From an uncultured Prevotella sp. (GTDB lineage Bacteria > Bacteroidota > Bacteroidia > Bacteroidales > Bacteroidaceae): a stretch of 23,746 nt of DNA. Numbering within the stretch: position 1 is the stretch's first letter; each line of letters begins with the position of its first letter. The stretch is from NCBI GenBank assembly GCA_934183135.1, contig CAKPRX010000030.1, positions 1 to 23,746 of the forward strand, read 5' to 3'. Shown piece by piece: positions 7,983-15,959 of the stretch. The notes below the pieces were generated by a model, which worked only from the letters and a program-made list of their open reading frames with translations, was not told the origin of the DNA and made no database searches. The translations under genes were made by a program, and so were the position numbers.

Positions 7983-8071
7983 AAAAACGACAGCGCTGCC
8001 GGCTCATCTGCCAGCAGGAGCCGTGGAAAATGCCACGACCATAGCAGGATGAACTGGCAGCGCCATTTTTT
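7981..8071. terminator. Branched bidirectional terminator between convergent genes
   Basis: The outer stem GCGCTGCC (7993-8000) pairs with GGCAGCGC (8056-8063). Inside are two smaller hairpins: GGCTC...GAGCC (8001-8022) and CGTGG...CCACG (8022-8037). The outer stem is flanked by an A-run on the left (7981-7987) and a T-run on the right (8066-8071), so both strands end in stem plus U-tract. It sits between the stop codons of two convergent genes. Confidence 0.75.
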
Positions 8072-8107
8072 GTCAGCATACTGCCCATGGCAGCAGCTGA
8101 AAACGTA

Positions 8108-9019
8108 TTAGAACAGGTGAGCAGGGTAAACGCCCTCGTCGACCAATGTCTTGATACGGGCAACCACGCTGTCGCGGTCTGCGGCATAGGTTACGCCAAA
8201 CCACTTGCTGGTGGTGTCAAGCACCTTGACAGTAGCGGTCTTCTCGTTGATGAGCTTGTTGACCATCAATGGGATAAAGAACTCAGCCTTGAGGTTCTCC
8301 ATATTTTTCGGGTCGCTCAGGAACTCCTTGAAGTAAGCCTCGCTATAGTCGAAATAGTCGGGGGTAAAGCCCCACATATTCATACTTACCGGGGTATTGT
8401 CGTCTACGGCCACCCACTGGCCCTGCTCGTCCTTATAGCATACGGATCCGTTAACGCGCATTATCTCGGTGCGCTCTACCACGGTCGTCAGGTTGTCAGC
8501 ATCGTCCTTAGAGCAGATGCCGCGTGCCACGGTACCATTCTCGCTCAGCGTGTTGCCTACACGGAAACCCACCATGGCGTAGTCGTTCTTGGCGCCCTCG
8601 GGCAGGTTAGCCAGGAACTTGCCTATGACCATAAAGGCGTCGCGATTGTAGAAGTCGTCGCAGTTGATGACGCAGAAAGGCTCCTTGATGATGTCCTTGG
8701 CCATCAGCACGGCATGGTTGGTGCCCCAGGGCTTCTGTCGGCCAGCGGGAACGGTAAATCCCTCGGGCAGATTGTCTATCGACTGGAAGCATACTTCAGC
8801 CGGGATATGTCCCTCGTATTTAGACAGGACTTTATCACGGAAGTCCTGCTCAAAGTCCTTACGTATTACAAATACAATCTTACCAAATCCGGCCTGAATG
8901 GCATCATAAATAGAATAATCCATGATGGTTTCACCATTGGGGCCCAGTCCGTCAAGCTGTTTCAGCCCACCGTAGCGGCTTCCCATGCCTGCTGCGAGGA
9001 GTAATAAAGTTGGTTTCAT
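8108..9019 (-). CDS. Sugar-phosphate nucleotidyltransferase-like protein
   Basis: A 303-residue cytosolic GT-A-fold protein of the NTP_transferase family, which couples sugar phosphates to nucleotides. The N-terminal nucleotide loop LAAGMGSRYGGLKQ is at residues 8-21, PWGTNHAV at 97-104 fits the base/ribose contact, and NCDDFY at 119-124 gives the metal-binding Asp pair. C-terminal left-handed-helix repeats seen in GlmU-like enzymes are absent. The actual sugar cannot be told. In related Bacteroidetes the protein is usually annotated only as nucleotidyltransferase. It has its own TACTTTTG promoter box and shares a terminator with the convergent LuxR-type gene. Confidence 0.87.
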   Translation of the reverse strand: MKPTLLLLAAGMGSRYGGLKQLDGLGPNGETIMDYSIYDAIQAGFGKIVFVIRKDFEQDFRDKVLSKYEGHIPAEVCFQSIDNLPEGFTVPAGRQKPWGTNHAVLMAKDIIKEPFCVINCDDFYNRDAFMVIGKFLANLPEGAKNDYAMVGFRVGNTLSENGTVARGICSKDDADNLTTVVERTEIMRVNGSVCYKDEQGQWVAVDDNTPVSMNMWGFTPDYFDYSEAYFKEFLSDPKNMENLKAEFFIPLMVNKLINEKTATVKVLDTTSKWFGVTYAADRDSVVARIKTLVDEGVYPAHLF

Positions 9020-9057
9020 AATAACTATATAAATATAAAAATTCGTTTGTCTGTCTG

Positions 9058-9065
9058 CAAAAGTA
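9058..9065 (-). promoter_or_regulatory. TAnnTTTG box of the nucleotidyltransferase gene
   Basis: The minus strand reads TACTTTTG, 38 bases before the ATG at 9019. It implies that this gene is transcribed separately from the upstream five-gene secreted-protein operon. Confidence 0.5.
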
Positions 9066-9106
9066 GCTATAAATTACGTAAAACGACCATCATGGCTGTT
9101 ATTTTT

Positions 9107-9706
9107 TTATTTTCGTCCTGTTTTTTCACGAACGGGCTCTGCAGGCCCTGCGTTATTTCCAGCCTTTTCCCGGTCGGTTGCAGAGACCACACGCCCATTG
9201 ACCCACTCCATGGTGTAGTCGTTGAAGCCAGTCTCGGTGAAGAAATTCATCTCGCCAGAGAAAGCCCGGTACCAGACGCGGGTGCGGTTAGCCTTATGGT
9301 AGTCGCGGGTAGGGTCTGCCTCGATAAAACGCACCTCGGGGTGGCTCATTCCCTTGATAACCCGGCCCCAGACTACTATGCGGCGAGGGGCAAAATACAG
9401 GCTGTCGGCCGTGGCCAGCGAGTCGCACAGCGAACGTATGAAGGGTATCTTGACATATATGGTATCATCGGTTTTGTTACAGATGGCCATACGTACCAGC
9501 AAGTCGTTGGCCGTGAAGTTGCGCGCCTTGAGGTAGGGTATCTGATGCTGGCGCAGATACGACACGACTCCTGTCAGCGCTTTCCGCATATCGGCAGGCG
9601 TATCATTGCTCAGCCCGTAAGGGTTGGCGTCGTGGCAACCCATGAGTAGCCACGCAGCCATAAGCACTCCCCATACGCATTTTCTAATGGATAATAATTT
9701 TCTCAT
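9107..9706 (-). CDS. Short lipoprotein, paralog of the N-terminal domain of the 506-residue lipoprotein
   Basis: A 199-residue predicted lipoprotein: basic N-terminus, hydrophobic core, lipobox LMGC with the lipidated Cys at 24. From residue 38 it aligns with the 506-residue protein encoded at the other end of the operon: IPYLKAR, DSLATADSLYFAP (96-108), YHKANRTRVWYRAF (136-149) against IPYLQER, DSLATMDSLYFAP and YHKTNRTKVWYRQF. It then ends in a polar Gly/Pro/Lys-rich tail without the metal-binding domain of its large paralog. No known family is recognised. It is the last gene of the operon, 11 bases after the preceding one. Confidence 0.8.
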   Translation of the reverse strand: MRKLLSIRKCVWGVLMAAWLLMGCHDANPYGLSNDTPADMRKALTGVVSYLRQHQIPYLKARNFTANDLLVRMAICNKTDDTIYVKIPFIRSLCDSLATADSLYFAPRRIVVWGRVIKGMSHPEVRFIEADPTRDYHKANRTRVWYRAFSGEMNFFTETGFNDYTMEWVNGRVVSATDREKAGNNAGPAEPVREKTGRK

Positions 9707-9717
9707 AGACTGTGTTG

Positions 9718-10212
9718 TTAGAAATCAATTATTTGTCGTCGGTCAACCATGCAAACCCAGAGCTCATCAATGATAAAATTGCTCAGCAATTTGGCCCGGC
9801 TGTCTACCGTTGAGTTGCCTGGCATCATATAGAATAGCTTGTCAGCATCTACCGTATAGGGAGGCTTGAAAAATATTCTGATATGTGCGGCCAATACCTG
9901 GCATGTGTCAGCAGGAACGCCCCTAACATCCATACAGACTACAAAGACGCCTTTTACATATCTGATGCCATGCGGATCTATAAAAGGAGAAGTGTCCTTG
10001 AGATTGCATTTTTTGGGCAATATATCACGCCGGATAATCTGCCAAAACTCATCAAAAGTCTTGCCTTTAAAATAGTTACTCTGATTATCAAAGTTTAGCT
10101 TGAGGTAAGTGATGGTATCTTTCACCTCTTTCAAGGGATAGTAATGAAAGTTCTGCCCCAGCAGCGGTAGGGACAGGCAGAAAATAGTGATTAATAATAA
10201 TACTCGTTTCAT
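9718..10212 (-). CDS. Small secreted protein of unknown function, copy 3
   Basis: A 164-residue protein with a Sec signal peptide (MKRVLLLITIFCLSLPLLGQ, cleavage probably after LLG or GQ) and no lipobox, so it is periplasmic or secreted. The mature part shares with its two neighbours HYYPLKEVKDTI, YFKGKTFDEFW, PKKCN, TSPFIDPHG, CMD, DTCQVL, FKPPY and VDRRQI. Three conserved Cys in the mature part are exported and may include a disulfide. No known family is recognised. Its C-terminus (QIIDF) and several middle residues differ from the other copies. The gene starts 3 bases after the previous stop, in a tight operon. Confidence 0.8.
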   Translation of the reverse strand: MKRVLLLITIFCLSLPLLGQNFHYYPLKEVKDTITYLKLNFDNQSNYFKGKTFDEFWQIIRRDILPKKCNLKDTSPFIDPHGIRYVKGVFVVCMDVRGVPADTCQVLAAHIRIFFKPPYTVDADKLFYMMPGNSTVDSRAKLLSNFIIDELWVCMVDRRQIIDF

Positions 10213-10215
10213 AGG

Positions 10216-10704
10216 CTATATATATATTCGTCGCCGATCAACGGTAAAGACCCAGATATCTTCAATAATAAAATTAGCTAACAGTTTTGCTCGTCCATCA
10301 ACAGTTAAATTGTCGGGTAGCATGTAGAATAGGCTGTGAGAATTTACGACATAAGGAGGCTTAAATATTATGTTGATATGGGCGCCAAGAACCTCGCAAG
10401 TGTCTGCGGAAACTCCGCTGGGATCCATGCATGCGACAAACGCTCCACGTACATAACAACGACCATGCGGTTCTATAAAAGGAGAGGTTTCCTTGGGATT
10501 GCATTTCTTTGGTGAGAGGTCCCGTCGGATAATCTGCCAGAACTCATCAAAAGTTTTACCCTTGAAATAGTCACTCTGGTCATCAAAATTGAGTTTCAGA
10601 TAAGCGATGGTATCTTTCACCTCTTTCAAGGGATGGTAATGAAATTGTCCCAGCATAGGCAGGGCCAGGCTGAAAACAGCGATTGCTAATAATGCTTGCT
10701 TCAT
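10216..10704 (-). CDS. Small secreted protein of unknown function, copy 2
   Basis: A 162-residue paralog with a signal peptide (MKQALLAIAVFSLALPMLGQ). Conserved blocks are HYHPLKEVKDTIAYL, YFKGKTFDEFWQIIRRD, PKKCN, TSPFIEPHG, CMDPSG, DTCEVL, AHINI, FKPPY and VDRRRI. The ends of copies 1 and 2 (NFIIEDIWVFTVDRRR) are almost identical, while copy 3 differs. Alternating conserved and variable positions are what one would expect of immunity proteins or of binding proteins with different partners, but no function can be assigned. It follows copy 1 by 22 bases. Confidence 0.8.
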   Translation of the reverse strand: MKQALLAIAVFSLALPMLGQFHYHPLKEVKDTIAYLKLNFDDQSDYFKGKTFDEFWQIIRRDLSPKKCNPKETSPFIEPHGRCYVRGAFVACMDPSGVSADTCEVLGAHINIIFKPPYVVNSHSLFYMLPDNLTVDGRAKLLANFIIEDIWVFTVDRRRIYI

Positions 10705-10726
10705 AAACTGTAGATAATAATAGATA

Positions 10727-11215
10727 TTAATATCCCCGCCGTCGATCGACAGTAAAGACCCAGATATCTTCTATAATAAAGTTGGCTAATAACTTTGCCC
10801 GCCCATCTACCGTTATATTATAGGGTAGCATGTAAAATAAGTCATGGGCATCTACAACATAAGGAGGCTTAAAATCTATGTTGATATGGGCAGCCAGCAC
10901 CTCGCATGTATCAATGGGAACTGCGCTCAAATCCATACACGCGATATAAGCACCACTTACATAGCTATTCCCATGAGGGTCGATAAAAGGAGAAGTTCTG
11001 AGTTTATTGCATTTTTTCGGCTTTATATCACGCCGGAGTATCTGCCAGAACTCATCAAAAGTCTTACCCTTAAAATAGCTACTCTGATTATCAAAGTTGA
11101 GTCTGAGGTATTGAATGGTGTCTTTCACCTCTTTCAGGGGATAATAATGAAAACTCTGTCCCTGCAGCGGTAGGGCCAGGCAGAAAACAGCGATTGTTAA
11201 TAATGTTTGTTTCAT
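10727..11215 (-). CDS. Small secreted protein of unknown function, copy 1
   Basis: A 162-residue paralog with a signal peptide (MKQTLLTIAVFCLALPLQGQ). It has the same conserved blocks as copies 2 and 3 (HYYPLKEVKDTI, YFKGKTFDEFW, KKCN, TSPFIDPHG, CMD, DTCEVL, FKPPY, VDRR). It begins only 3 bases after the stop of the 506-residue lipoprotein gene, so the two are almost certainly co-transcribed and probably act on the same process outside the cytoplasm. No known family is recognised. Confidence 0.8.
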   Translation of the reverse strand: MKQTLLTIAVFCLALPLQGQSFHYYPLKEVKDTIQYLRLNFDNQSSYFKGKTFDEFWQILRRDIKPKKCNKLRTSPFIDPHGNSYVSGAYIACMDLSAVPIDTCEVLAAHINIDFKPPYVVDAHDLFYMLPYNITVDGRAKLLANFIIEDIWVFTVDRRRGY

Positions 11216-11218
11216 AAT

Positions 11219-12739
11219 TCATGGACATTGTTTGATGGTTATATACTTCCGATTTTGTGCTTTTACTGCACCATACGATGTATAATTGTACTCTATATCA
11301 CCTCCTGCATCTTTGTCGGGTTTTATTTTTACCAAATGCACCCCTGAATTAAATTTTTCTAACGATGACACAATTTGATAGAAAAGTTCATTGTGCTTAG
11401 GGTTATCTTCAAATGTTTCATCTTTGTTTTTCAAGAAACTTCCAGGCGGAGTTTCAGGGGTATTCTTGATTGATTTTTTCCAAAATCCTGTGTCAAAATC
11501 GACATATTGCTTAAAATTATCATAAAACATCTTTGCCATATCCACATCAGTTATAGTAGCACAATAATATTCATCATTGATATTGTCCCAAGCTATCATT
11601 GTAGAAAAATTAGAGCAATTATCCTCTGTATGGATTCTTATTAACTCCATTATATCTATCATTGATATAGGAGACTCGTTGTTATGATTGTGCATGGCAG
11701 CACATTCTGTTTCGCTTCCTATTAAATGTTCCGTAGAGCCCTTATTTGCAAGATTCAGGGTCGTAGGTTCTGACAGCCCAACACCATACCCGTCTGCCGT
11801 ATAATCTCTTACAAAAGTATTCCATTCTACTGTACTGTTCTGCCTCACCTTTTCTTGAAAGTCAGACAGAGATACATACTTGTTAGTACCCACATTAAAA
11901 GATGTTGCTTGCAATAATTTCCCATACGCGCCCCGTACTTGCCGTTTCGCCTGCTCCATCTTTTTGTCGTCACAGTCGATTACAGGTTCTGTAGGCTTAC
12001 GCTCTATTCCATCACTGGCAGTTCCTGCTCCCGGCCCCCCAGCACTCCCGCTGTCGTAATCAGTGTCAAAGCCCGCAACCGAGGGAGAAATATACCCAAA
12101 AGAATCATCGATGTTTCCATACCCCCATAGACGTTTCCACGGAGCAGTAACTTCCACTTCGTCCAGTGTACCACCATCTTTAGTATCCGTGCTATCCGCT
12201 GTAGCAAAACGTGTTCCGACGATGCCTCCATGGTCCATAGTAAAAGTGCCGATACGATGTGCATCTTCATTAAATATTCTCAGTTGTCCCGTGAACTGTC
12301 TGTACCAAACTTTTGTACGGTTAGTTTTGTGATAATTAAATGTTGGAGTTTCTTCATAGAAACACAATTGAGGACATTTGCTATCTTTGGTTATTAGCAC
12401 ACATGCAACCACACGATTTGGAGCAAAATATAGGCTATCCATCGTAGCCAGCGAATCACGCTGTAACCGTATGATAGGTATTTGTATCAAAAGACTATCA
12501 TTCGCAGGCTTATATCGAGCCAAACCTGCACGAAAATCATTTTTACATAGTCCCCTTTCTTGAAGATAAGGGATTGATTGCTCTCTCTTACTGATATACG
12601 CCATAACATCTGAAATAATCTGCCTAATGTCCGCTTGTCTCCTACAGTTAAAATCAGACGTATCTTGGTCATGGCAACTTGTTAAAATTGACAAGAGAAC
12701 AATATATGCAAGCAACCGAGCAAACAATAGATAACGCAT
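11219..12739 (-). CDS. Lipoprotein with a C-terminal JAMM/JAB-like domain
   Basis: A 506-residue predicted lipoprotein (lipobox LTSC, Cys22). Residues 37-160 form a domain shared with the short lipoprotein at the end of the operon. A linker follows: TLDEVEVTAPW at 191-201, then a Gly/Ser/Ala-rich stretch at about 229-244. Within the C-terminal domain (about 255-506) the motif HNH-x6-S-x2-D (H350, H352, S359, D362) with a Glu 45 residues before it (E305) resembles the JAMM/JAB metalloprotease signature E...HxH-x7-S-x2-D, with one residue fewer in the loop. JAB-like domains occur as tips of Bacteroidetes polymorphic toxins and as isopeptidases. The gene looks more AT-rich than its neighbours, consistent with horizontal acquisition. 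It is first in the operon; no convincing promoter box was found upstream. Confidence 0.8.
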   Translation of the reverse strand: MRYLLFARLLAYIVLLSILTSCHDQDTSDFNCRRQADIRQIISDVMAYISKREQSIPYLQERGLCKNDFRAGLARYKPANDSLLIQIPIIRLQRDSLATMDSLYFAPNRVVACVLITKDSKCPQLCFYEETPTFNYHKTNRTKVWYRQFTGQLRIFNEDAHRIGTFTMDHGGIVGTRFATADSTDTKDGGTLDEVEVTAPWKRLWGYGNIDDSFGYISPSVAGFDTDYDSGSAGGPGAGTASDGIERKPTEPVIDCDDKKMEQAKRQVRGAYGKLLQATSFNVGTNKYVSLSDFQEKVRQNSTVEWNTFVRDYTADGYGVGLSEPTTLNLANKGSTEHLIGSETECAAMHNHNNESPISMIDIMELIRIHTEDNCSNFSTMIAWDNINDEYYCATITDVDMAKMFYDNFKQYVDFDTGFWKKSIKNTPETPPGSFLKNKDETFEDNPKHNELFYQIVSSLEKFNSGVHLVKIKPDKDAGGDIEYNYTSYGAVKAQNRKYITIKQCP

Positions 12740-13019
12740 AGGCCAATATGTATGTTTTTATAGTGCTAATTTAATCTCTTTTCAGCAAATAGCAATAGCT
12801 CCAGCCGCCTTTTTAGGGTATGTTAACAATATCGGCACTTATAGCGGCCCTTTAGAACGTATCAGATGCCTTGCCTTATGATTATACCATAGCACTTTTA
12901 CAAAAAGATGTCCATCTGACCAATAGCAAAACACACGCCATAAACTATTCATAGCTATCTACACCCATTAAAACCACCTAAAAAAAGGTAAAAACCAATG
13001 TGATTTCGTTTTTTTTTCA
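12740..13019. other. AT-rich gap between the secreted-protein operon and lysS
   Basis: No gene is visible. The 5' side must contain the leftward promoter of the lipoprotein operon, but no clean TAnnTTTG was found there. Small palindromes occur (AGATG-TC-CATCT near 12906; ACCT...AGGT at 12977-12990) without obvious function. Confidence 0.5.
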
Positions 13020-13027
13020 TACTTTTG
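13020..13027 (+). promoter_or_regulatory. TAnnTTTG box of the lysS operon
   Basis: TACTTTTG follows a long T-run, 116 bases before the lysS start codon. The predicted transcript therefore has a leader of about 110 bases. Confidence 0.6.
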
Positions 13028-13082
13028 CATACCAATAAAGCATAGAAAGTAGACCCTGCTCAGTCTAAAACAAACATAAAGA

Positions 13083-13113
13083 CAGCGCGCAGTGGCGCAG
13101 GAGGGTCGCGCTG
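13083..13113 (+). promoter_or_regulatory. Hairpin in the lysS leader
   Basis: CAGCGCG (13083-13089) pairs with CGCGCTG (13107-13113), leaving a 17-base loop containing GGCGCAGGAGGG. It lies in the predicted 5' leader, 30 bases before the ATG. No T-box or known riboswitch pattern is recognised; it may tune translation or mRNA stability. Confidence 0.4.
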
Positions 13114-13143
13114 ACAGGTAATAGACAATAAAGACAAATAGAT

Positions 13144-14877
13144 ATGAACGTATTAGAACTAAGCGAACAGGAGATTATCCGTAGACAGAGTCTTGAGGAA
13201 CTGCGCCAAATGGGTATAGACCCCTATCCAGCCGCCGAATTTCCCACCAACGCCTTCTCGACCGACATCCGCGACAACTATCGCGACGGCGAGGAACGCC
13301 AGGTGGTAATAGCCGGCCGTATGATGAGCCGCCGTGTAATGGGTAAGGCCAGTTTTGCCGAGATACAGGACTCGAAGGGCCGTATTCAGGTCTACATTAC
13401 CCGCGACGACATCTGTCCGGATGACAACAAGGACTTATATAATAAGGTGTTCAAGAAACTGATGGACATCGGTGACTTTGTTGGCATCAAGGGCTTCGTC
13501 TTCAAGACCCAAACCGGTGAGATAAGCGTACACGCCAAGGAGATAACCCTGCTGAGCAAGAGCCTGAAGCCGCTGCCCATAGTCAAGTATAAGGACGGCG
13601 TGGCCTACGACAAGTTTGACGACCCCGAGATGCGCTACCGCCAGCGCTATGTAGACCTGGTAGTTAACGACGGCGTGAAAGATACGTTCCTCAAGCGTGC
13701 CACCGTGCTGCGCACCATGCGCCGCTTCTTTGACGAGGCAGGCTATACCGAGGTAGAGACGCCTACCCTGCAAAGCATAGCCGGTGGAGCCAGCGCCCGC
13801 CCCTTTATTACCCACTTCAATGCGCTTAATATAGATATGTATATGCGCATAGCCACCGAATTGTACCTGAAACGACTCATCGTAGGTGGCTTCGAGGGTG
13901 TATACGAGATAGGCAAGAACTTCCGCAATGAGGGTATGGACCGGTTCCACAACCCCGAGTTTACCTGCATGGAACTTTACGTGCAGTATAAGGACTACAA
14001 CTGGATGATGAGTTTCACCGAGCGCCTGCTCGAAACTATCTGCATAGCCGTAAACGGCAAGCCAGAGGTACAGATGGGTGACAAGGTGATAAGCTTCAAG
14101 GCTCCCTTCCGCCGTCTGCCCATTCTCGACGCCATCAAGGAGAAGACCGGTTTCGACCTGTACGGCAAGAGCGAGGACGAAATACGGCACATAGCTGTAG
14201 ACGAGCTCAAAATGGAAACCATAGACGACAGCTTTGGCAAGGGCAAACTTATCGACGAGATATTCGGAGAGTTCTGCGAGGGCACCTTCATACAGCCCAC
14301 CTTCATTATAGACTATCCCGTAGAGATGAGCCCGCTCACCAAGATGCACCGCAGCAAGCCCGGGCTTACCGAGCGCTTCGAGCTGATGGTCAATGGCAAG
14401 GAGCTGGCCAATGCCTACTCTGAGCTCAACGACCCCATAGACCAGGAGGCGCGCTTCAAGGAGCAGATGCGCCTGGCCGACAAGGGCGACGACGAGGCCA
14501 TGGTTATCGACCAGGACTTCCTGCGTGCCCTGCAGTATGGCATGCCGCCCACCAGCGGCATAGGCATCGGCATAGACCGCCTGGTAATGCTGATGACCGG
14601 CAAGGAGTATATCCAGGAGGTAATGCTCTTCCCCCAGATGAAGCCCGAGGCCAAGATGCCACAGAGCAGTATAGCCGAGTGGGGCGCCATAGGCGTGCCC
14701 GAGGACGAGGTCTACGTGCTGCGCAAGGCCGGGTTCAACCTTATCTCGGACATCCGCGACGAGAAAGCCCAGGGACTGCAGCAGAAGCTCGGCGAAATAC
14801 ACAAGAAGTATAAGCTGACCTTTGACAAGCCAAGCGTAGAGACCATCCAGGGCTGGATAGACAAGGCCCAGGCATAA
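13144..14877 (+). CDS. lysS: Lysyl-tRNA synthetase, class II
   Basis: A 577-residue cytosolic enzyme that charges tRNA-Lys with lysine. The N-terminal anticodon-binding OB fold begins near residue 53 ([11 protein letters not shown]...GRIQVYI). Class II motif 2 contains [15 protein letters not shown] (from about residue 260) and motif 3 [12 protein letters not shown] (about 474-485). The core matches the 505-residue E. coli LysS, and a C-terminal extension of about 70 residues (from about 507; [13 protein letters not shown]...) is typical of Bacteroidetes LysRS and may contact tRNA. It is the first gene of a probable lysS-gpsA-pgi unit, 78 bases before gpsA. Confidence 0.97.
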   Translation: MNVLELSEQEIIRRQSLEELRQMGIDPYPAAEFPTNAFSTDIRDNYRDGEERQVVIAGRMMSRRVMGKASFAEIQDSKGRIQVYITRDDICPDDNKDLYNKVFKKLMDIGDFVGIKGFVFKTQTGEISVHAKEITLLSKSLKPLPIVKYKDGVAYDKFDDPEMRYRQRYVDLVVNDGVKDTFLKRATVLRTMRRFFDEAGYTEVETPTLQSIAGGASARPFITHFNALNIDMYMRIATELYLKRLIVGGFEGVYEIGKNFRNEGMDRFHNPEFTCMELYVQYKDYNWMMSFTERLLETICIAVNGKPEVQMGDKVISFKAPFRRLPILDAIKEKTGFDLYGKSEDEIRHIAVDELKMETIDDSFGKGKLIDEIFGEFCEGTFIQPTFIIDYPVEMSPLTKMHRSKPGLTERFELMVNGKELANAYSELNDPIDQEARFKEQMRLADKGDDEAMVIDQDFLRALQYGMPPTSGIGIGIDRLVMLMTGKEYIQEVMLFPQMKPEAKMPQSSIAEWGAIGVPEDEVYVLRKAGFNLISDIRDEKAQGLQQKLGEIHKKYKLTFDKPSVETIQGWIDKAQA

Positions 14878-14955
14878 CGGGCTGTTGCCATTACGGCCAT
14901 GGGGAGTTGCAGAAAAACAAGTAGAGCTTATCATACATTAATATAAGATAATAGT

Positions 14956-15951
14956 ATGTTTAGCGTAGGTAAAATAGCCATCATCGGTGGGGGCTCGTGG
15001 GCTACCGCTATCGCCAAGATAGTCATTAGCCACACCCACCACTTAGGATGGTACATGCGGCGCGATGACCGCATCGAAGACTTCAGGCGGACGGGGCACA
15101 ACCCCGCTTATCTGACCAGTGTCCACTTCGATGTGGACGAGATATATTTTTCCTCGGACATCAACAAGATAGTACAGGCATACGATACCCTACTCTTTGT
15201 AACACCCTCGCCGTATCTGAAGAACCACCTGAAGAAACTCAAGACGCGCATCAAGGACAAGTTCATCATCACGGCCATCAAGGGAATAGTCCCGGATGAG
15301 AACCTGGTGTGCTCTGAGTATTTTCACCAGGTATACGATGTGCCCTATGAGAACATAGCTGTCATAGGAGGCCCCTCGCATGCCGAGGAGGTGGCCCTGC
15401 AGCGCCTGTCGTACCTTACGGTAGGCTGCTCGGACCTGGCCAAGGCTCAGGCGTTTACCGAGATTTTATCATCCGACTTTATCAAGACCAAAGTAGCCTC
15501 TGACGTTATCGGCATAGAGTACTCGTCGGTGCTTAAAAACGTGTACGCCATCGCAGCAGGCATCTGCTCGGGCCTGAAGTACGGCGACAACTTCCAGGCC
15601 GTACTCATGTCGAACGCCGTACAGGAGATGAGCCGCTTTATGACGGCTGTCTACCCCATAGAGCGCAACGTGTACGACAGCGTGTATCTGGGCGACCTGC
15701 TGGTAACAGGCTACTCCAACTTCTCGCGTAACCGCACGTTTGGCACCATGATAGGCAAAGGCTACAGCGTGAAGAGCGCGCAGATAGAGATGGAAATGAT
15801 AGCCGAGGGCTACTTCGGCACCAAGTGCATGAAGGAGATAAACCGCCACATGCACGTCAACATGCCCATACTGGATGCCGTGTACAACATACTGTACGAG
15901 CGCATCAACCCACAGATAGAAATCAAATTATTAACAGATAGTTTTAGATAA
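14956..15951 (+). CDS. gpsA: Glycerol-3-phosphate dehydrogenase [NAD(P)+]
   Basis: A 331-residue cytosolic enzyme reducing dihydroxyacetone phosphate to sn-glycerol 3-phosphate, the backbone for phospholipids. The N-terminal Rossmann loop GGGSWATA is at residues 11-18, followed by the conserved [15 protein letters not shown] (usually GPSFAxEV; here His replaces Phe), [11 protein letters not shown] with the catalytic Lys, GDL, and NRTFG near the substrate site. It lies 8 bases upstream of pgi and is probably co-transcribed; both enzymes draw on glycolytic intermediates. Confidence 0.95.
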   Translation: MFSVGKIAIIGGGSWATAIAKIVISHTHHLGWYMRRDDRIEDFRRTGHNPAYLTSVHFDVDEIYFSSDINKIVQAYDTLLFVTPSPYLKNHLKKLKTRIKDKFIITAIKGIVPDENLVCSEYFHQVYDVPYENIAVIGGPSHAEEVALQRLSYLTVGCSDLAKAQAFTEILSSDFIKTKVASDVIGIEYSSVLKNVYAIAAGICSGLKYGDNFQAVLMSNAVQEMSRFMTAVYPIERNVYDSVYLGDLLVTGYSNFSRNRTFGTMIGKGYSVKSAQIEMEMIAEGYFGTKCMKEINRHMHVNMPILDAVYNILYERINPQIEIKLLTDSFR

Positions 15952-15959
15952 CTCAGAAA

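Larger units (their letters stand above)
9718..11215 (-). repeat. Three tandem gene copies (about 490-510 bp period)
   Basis: Three consecutive leftward genes start at 11215, 10704 and 10212 and are clearly homologous at DNA and protein level. For example, CTCATCAAAAGT recurs at the same place in each and the encoded EFWQI.RRD region is nearly constant. The copies have diverged, so the duplication is not recent, yet all remain intact. This suggests selection for several variants. Confidence 0.85.

Noticed and set aside
9718..11215. CRISPR-like or phage-type repeat structure
   Set aside because: The repetition is of whole coding genes with period near 500 bp, not short repeats with spacers, and no cas or phage gene is near.
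13083..13113. T-box or lysine riboswitch before lysS
   Set aside because: None of the conserved T-box or L-box sequence elements is visible; only a simple stem is supported.
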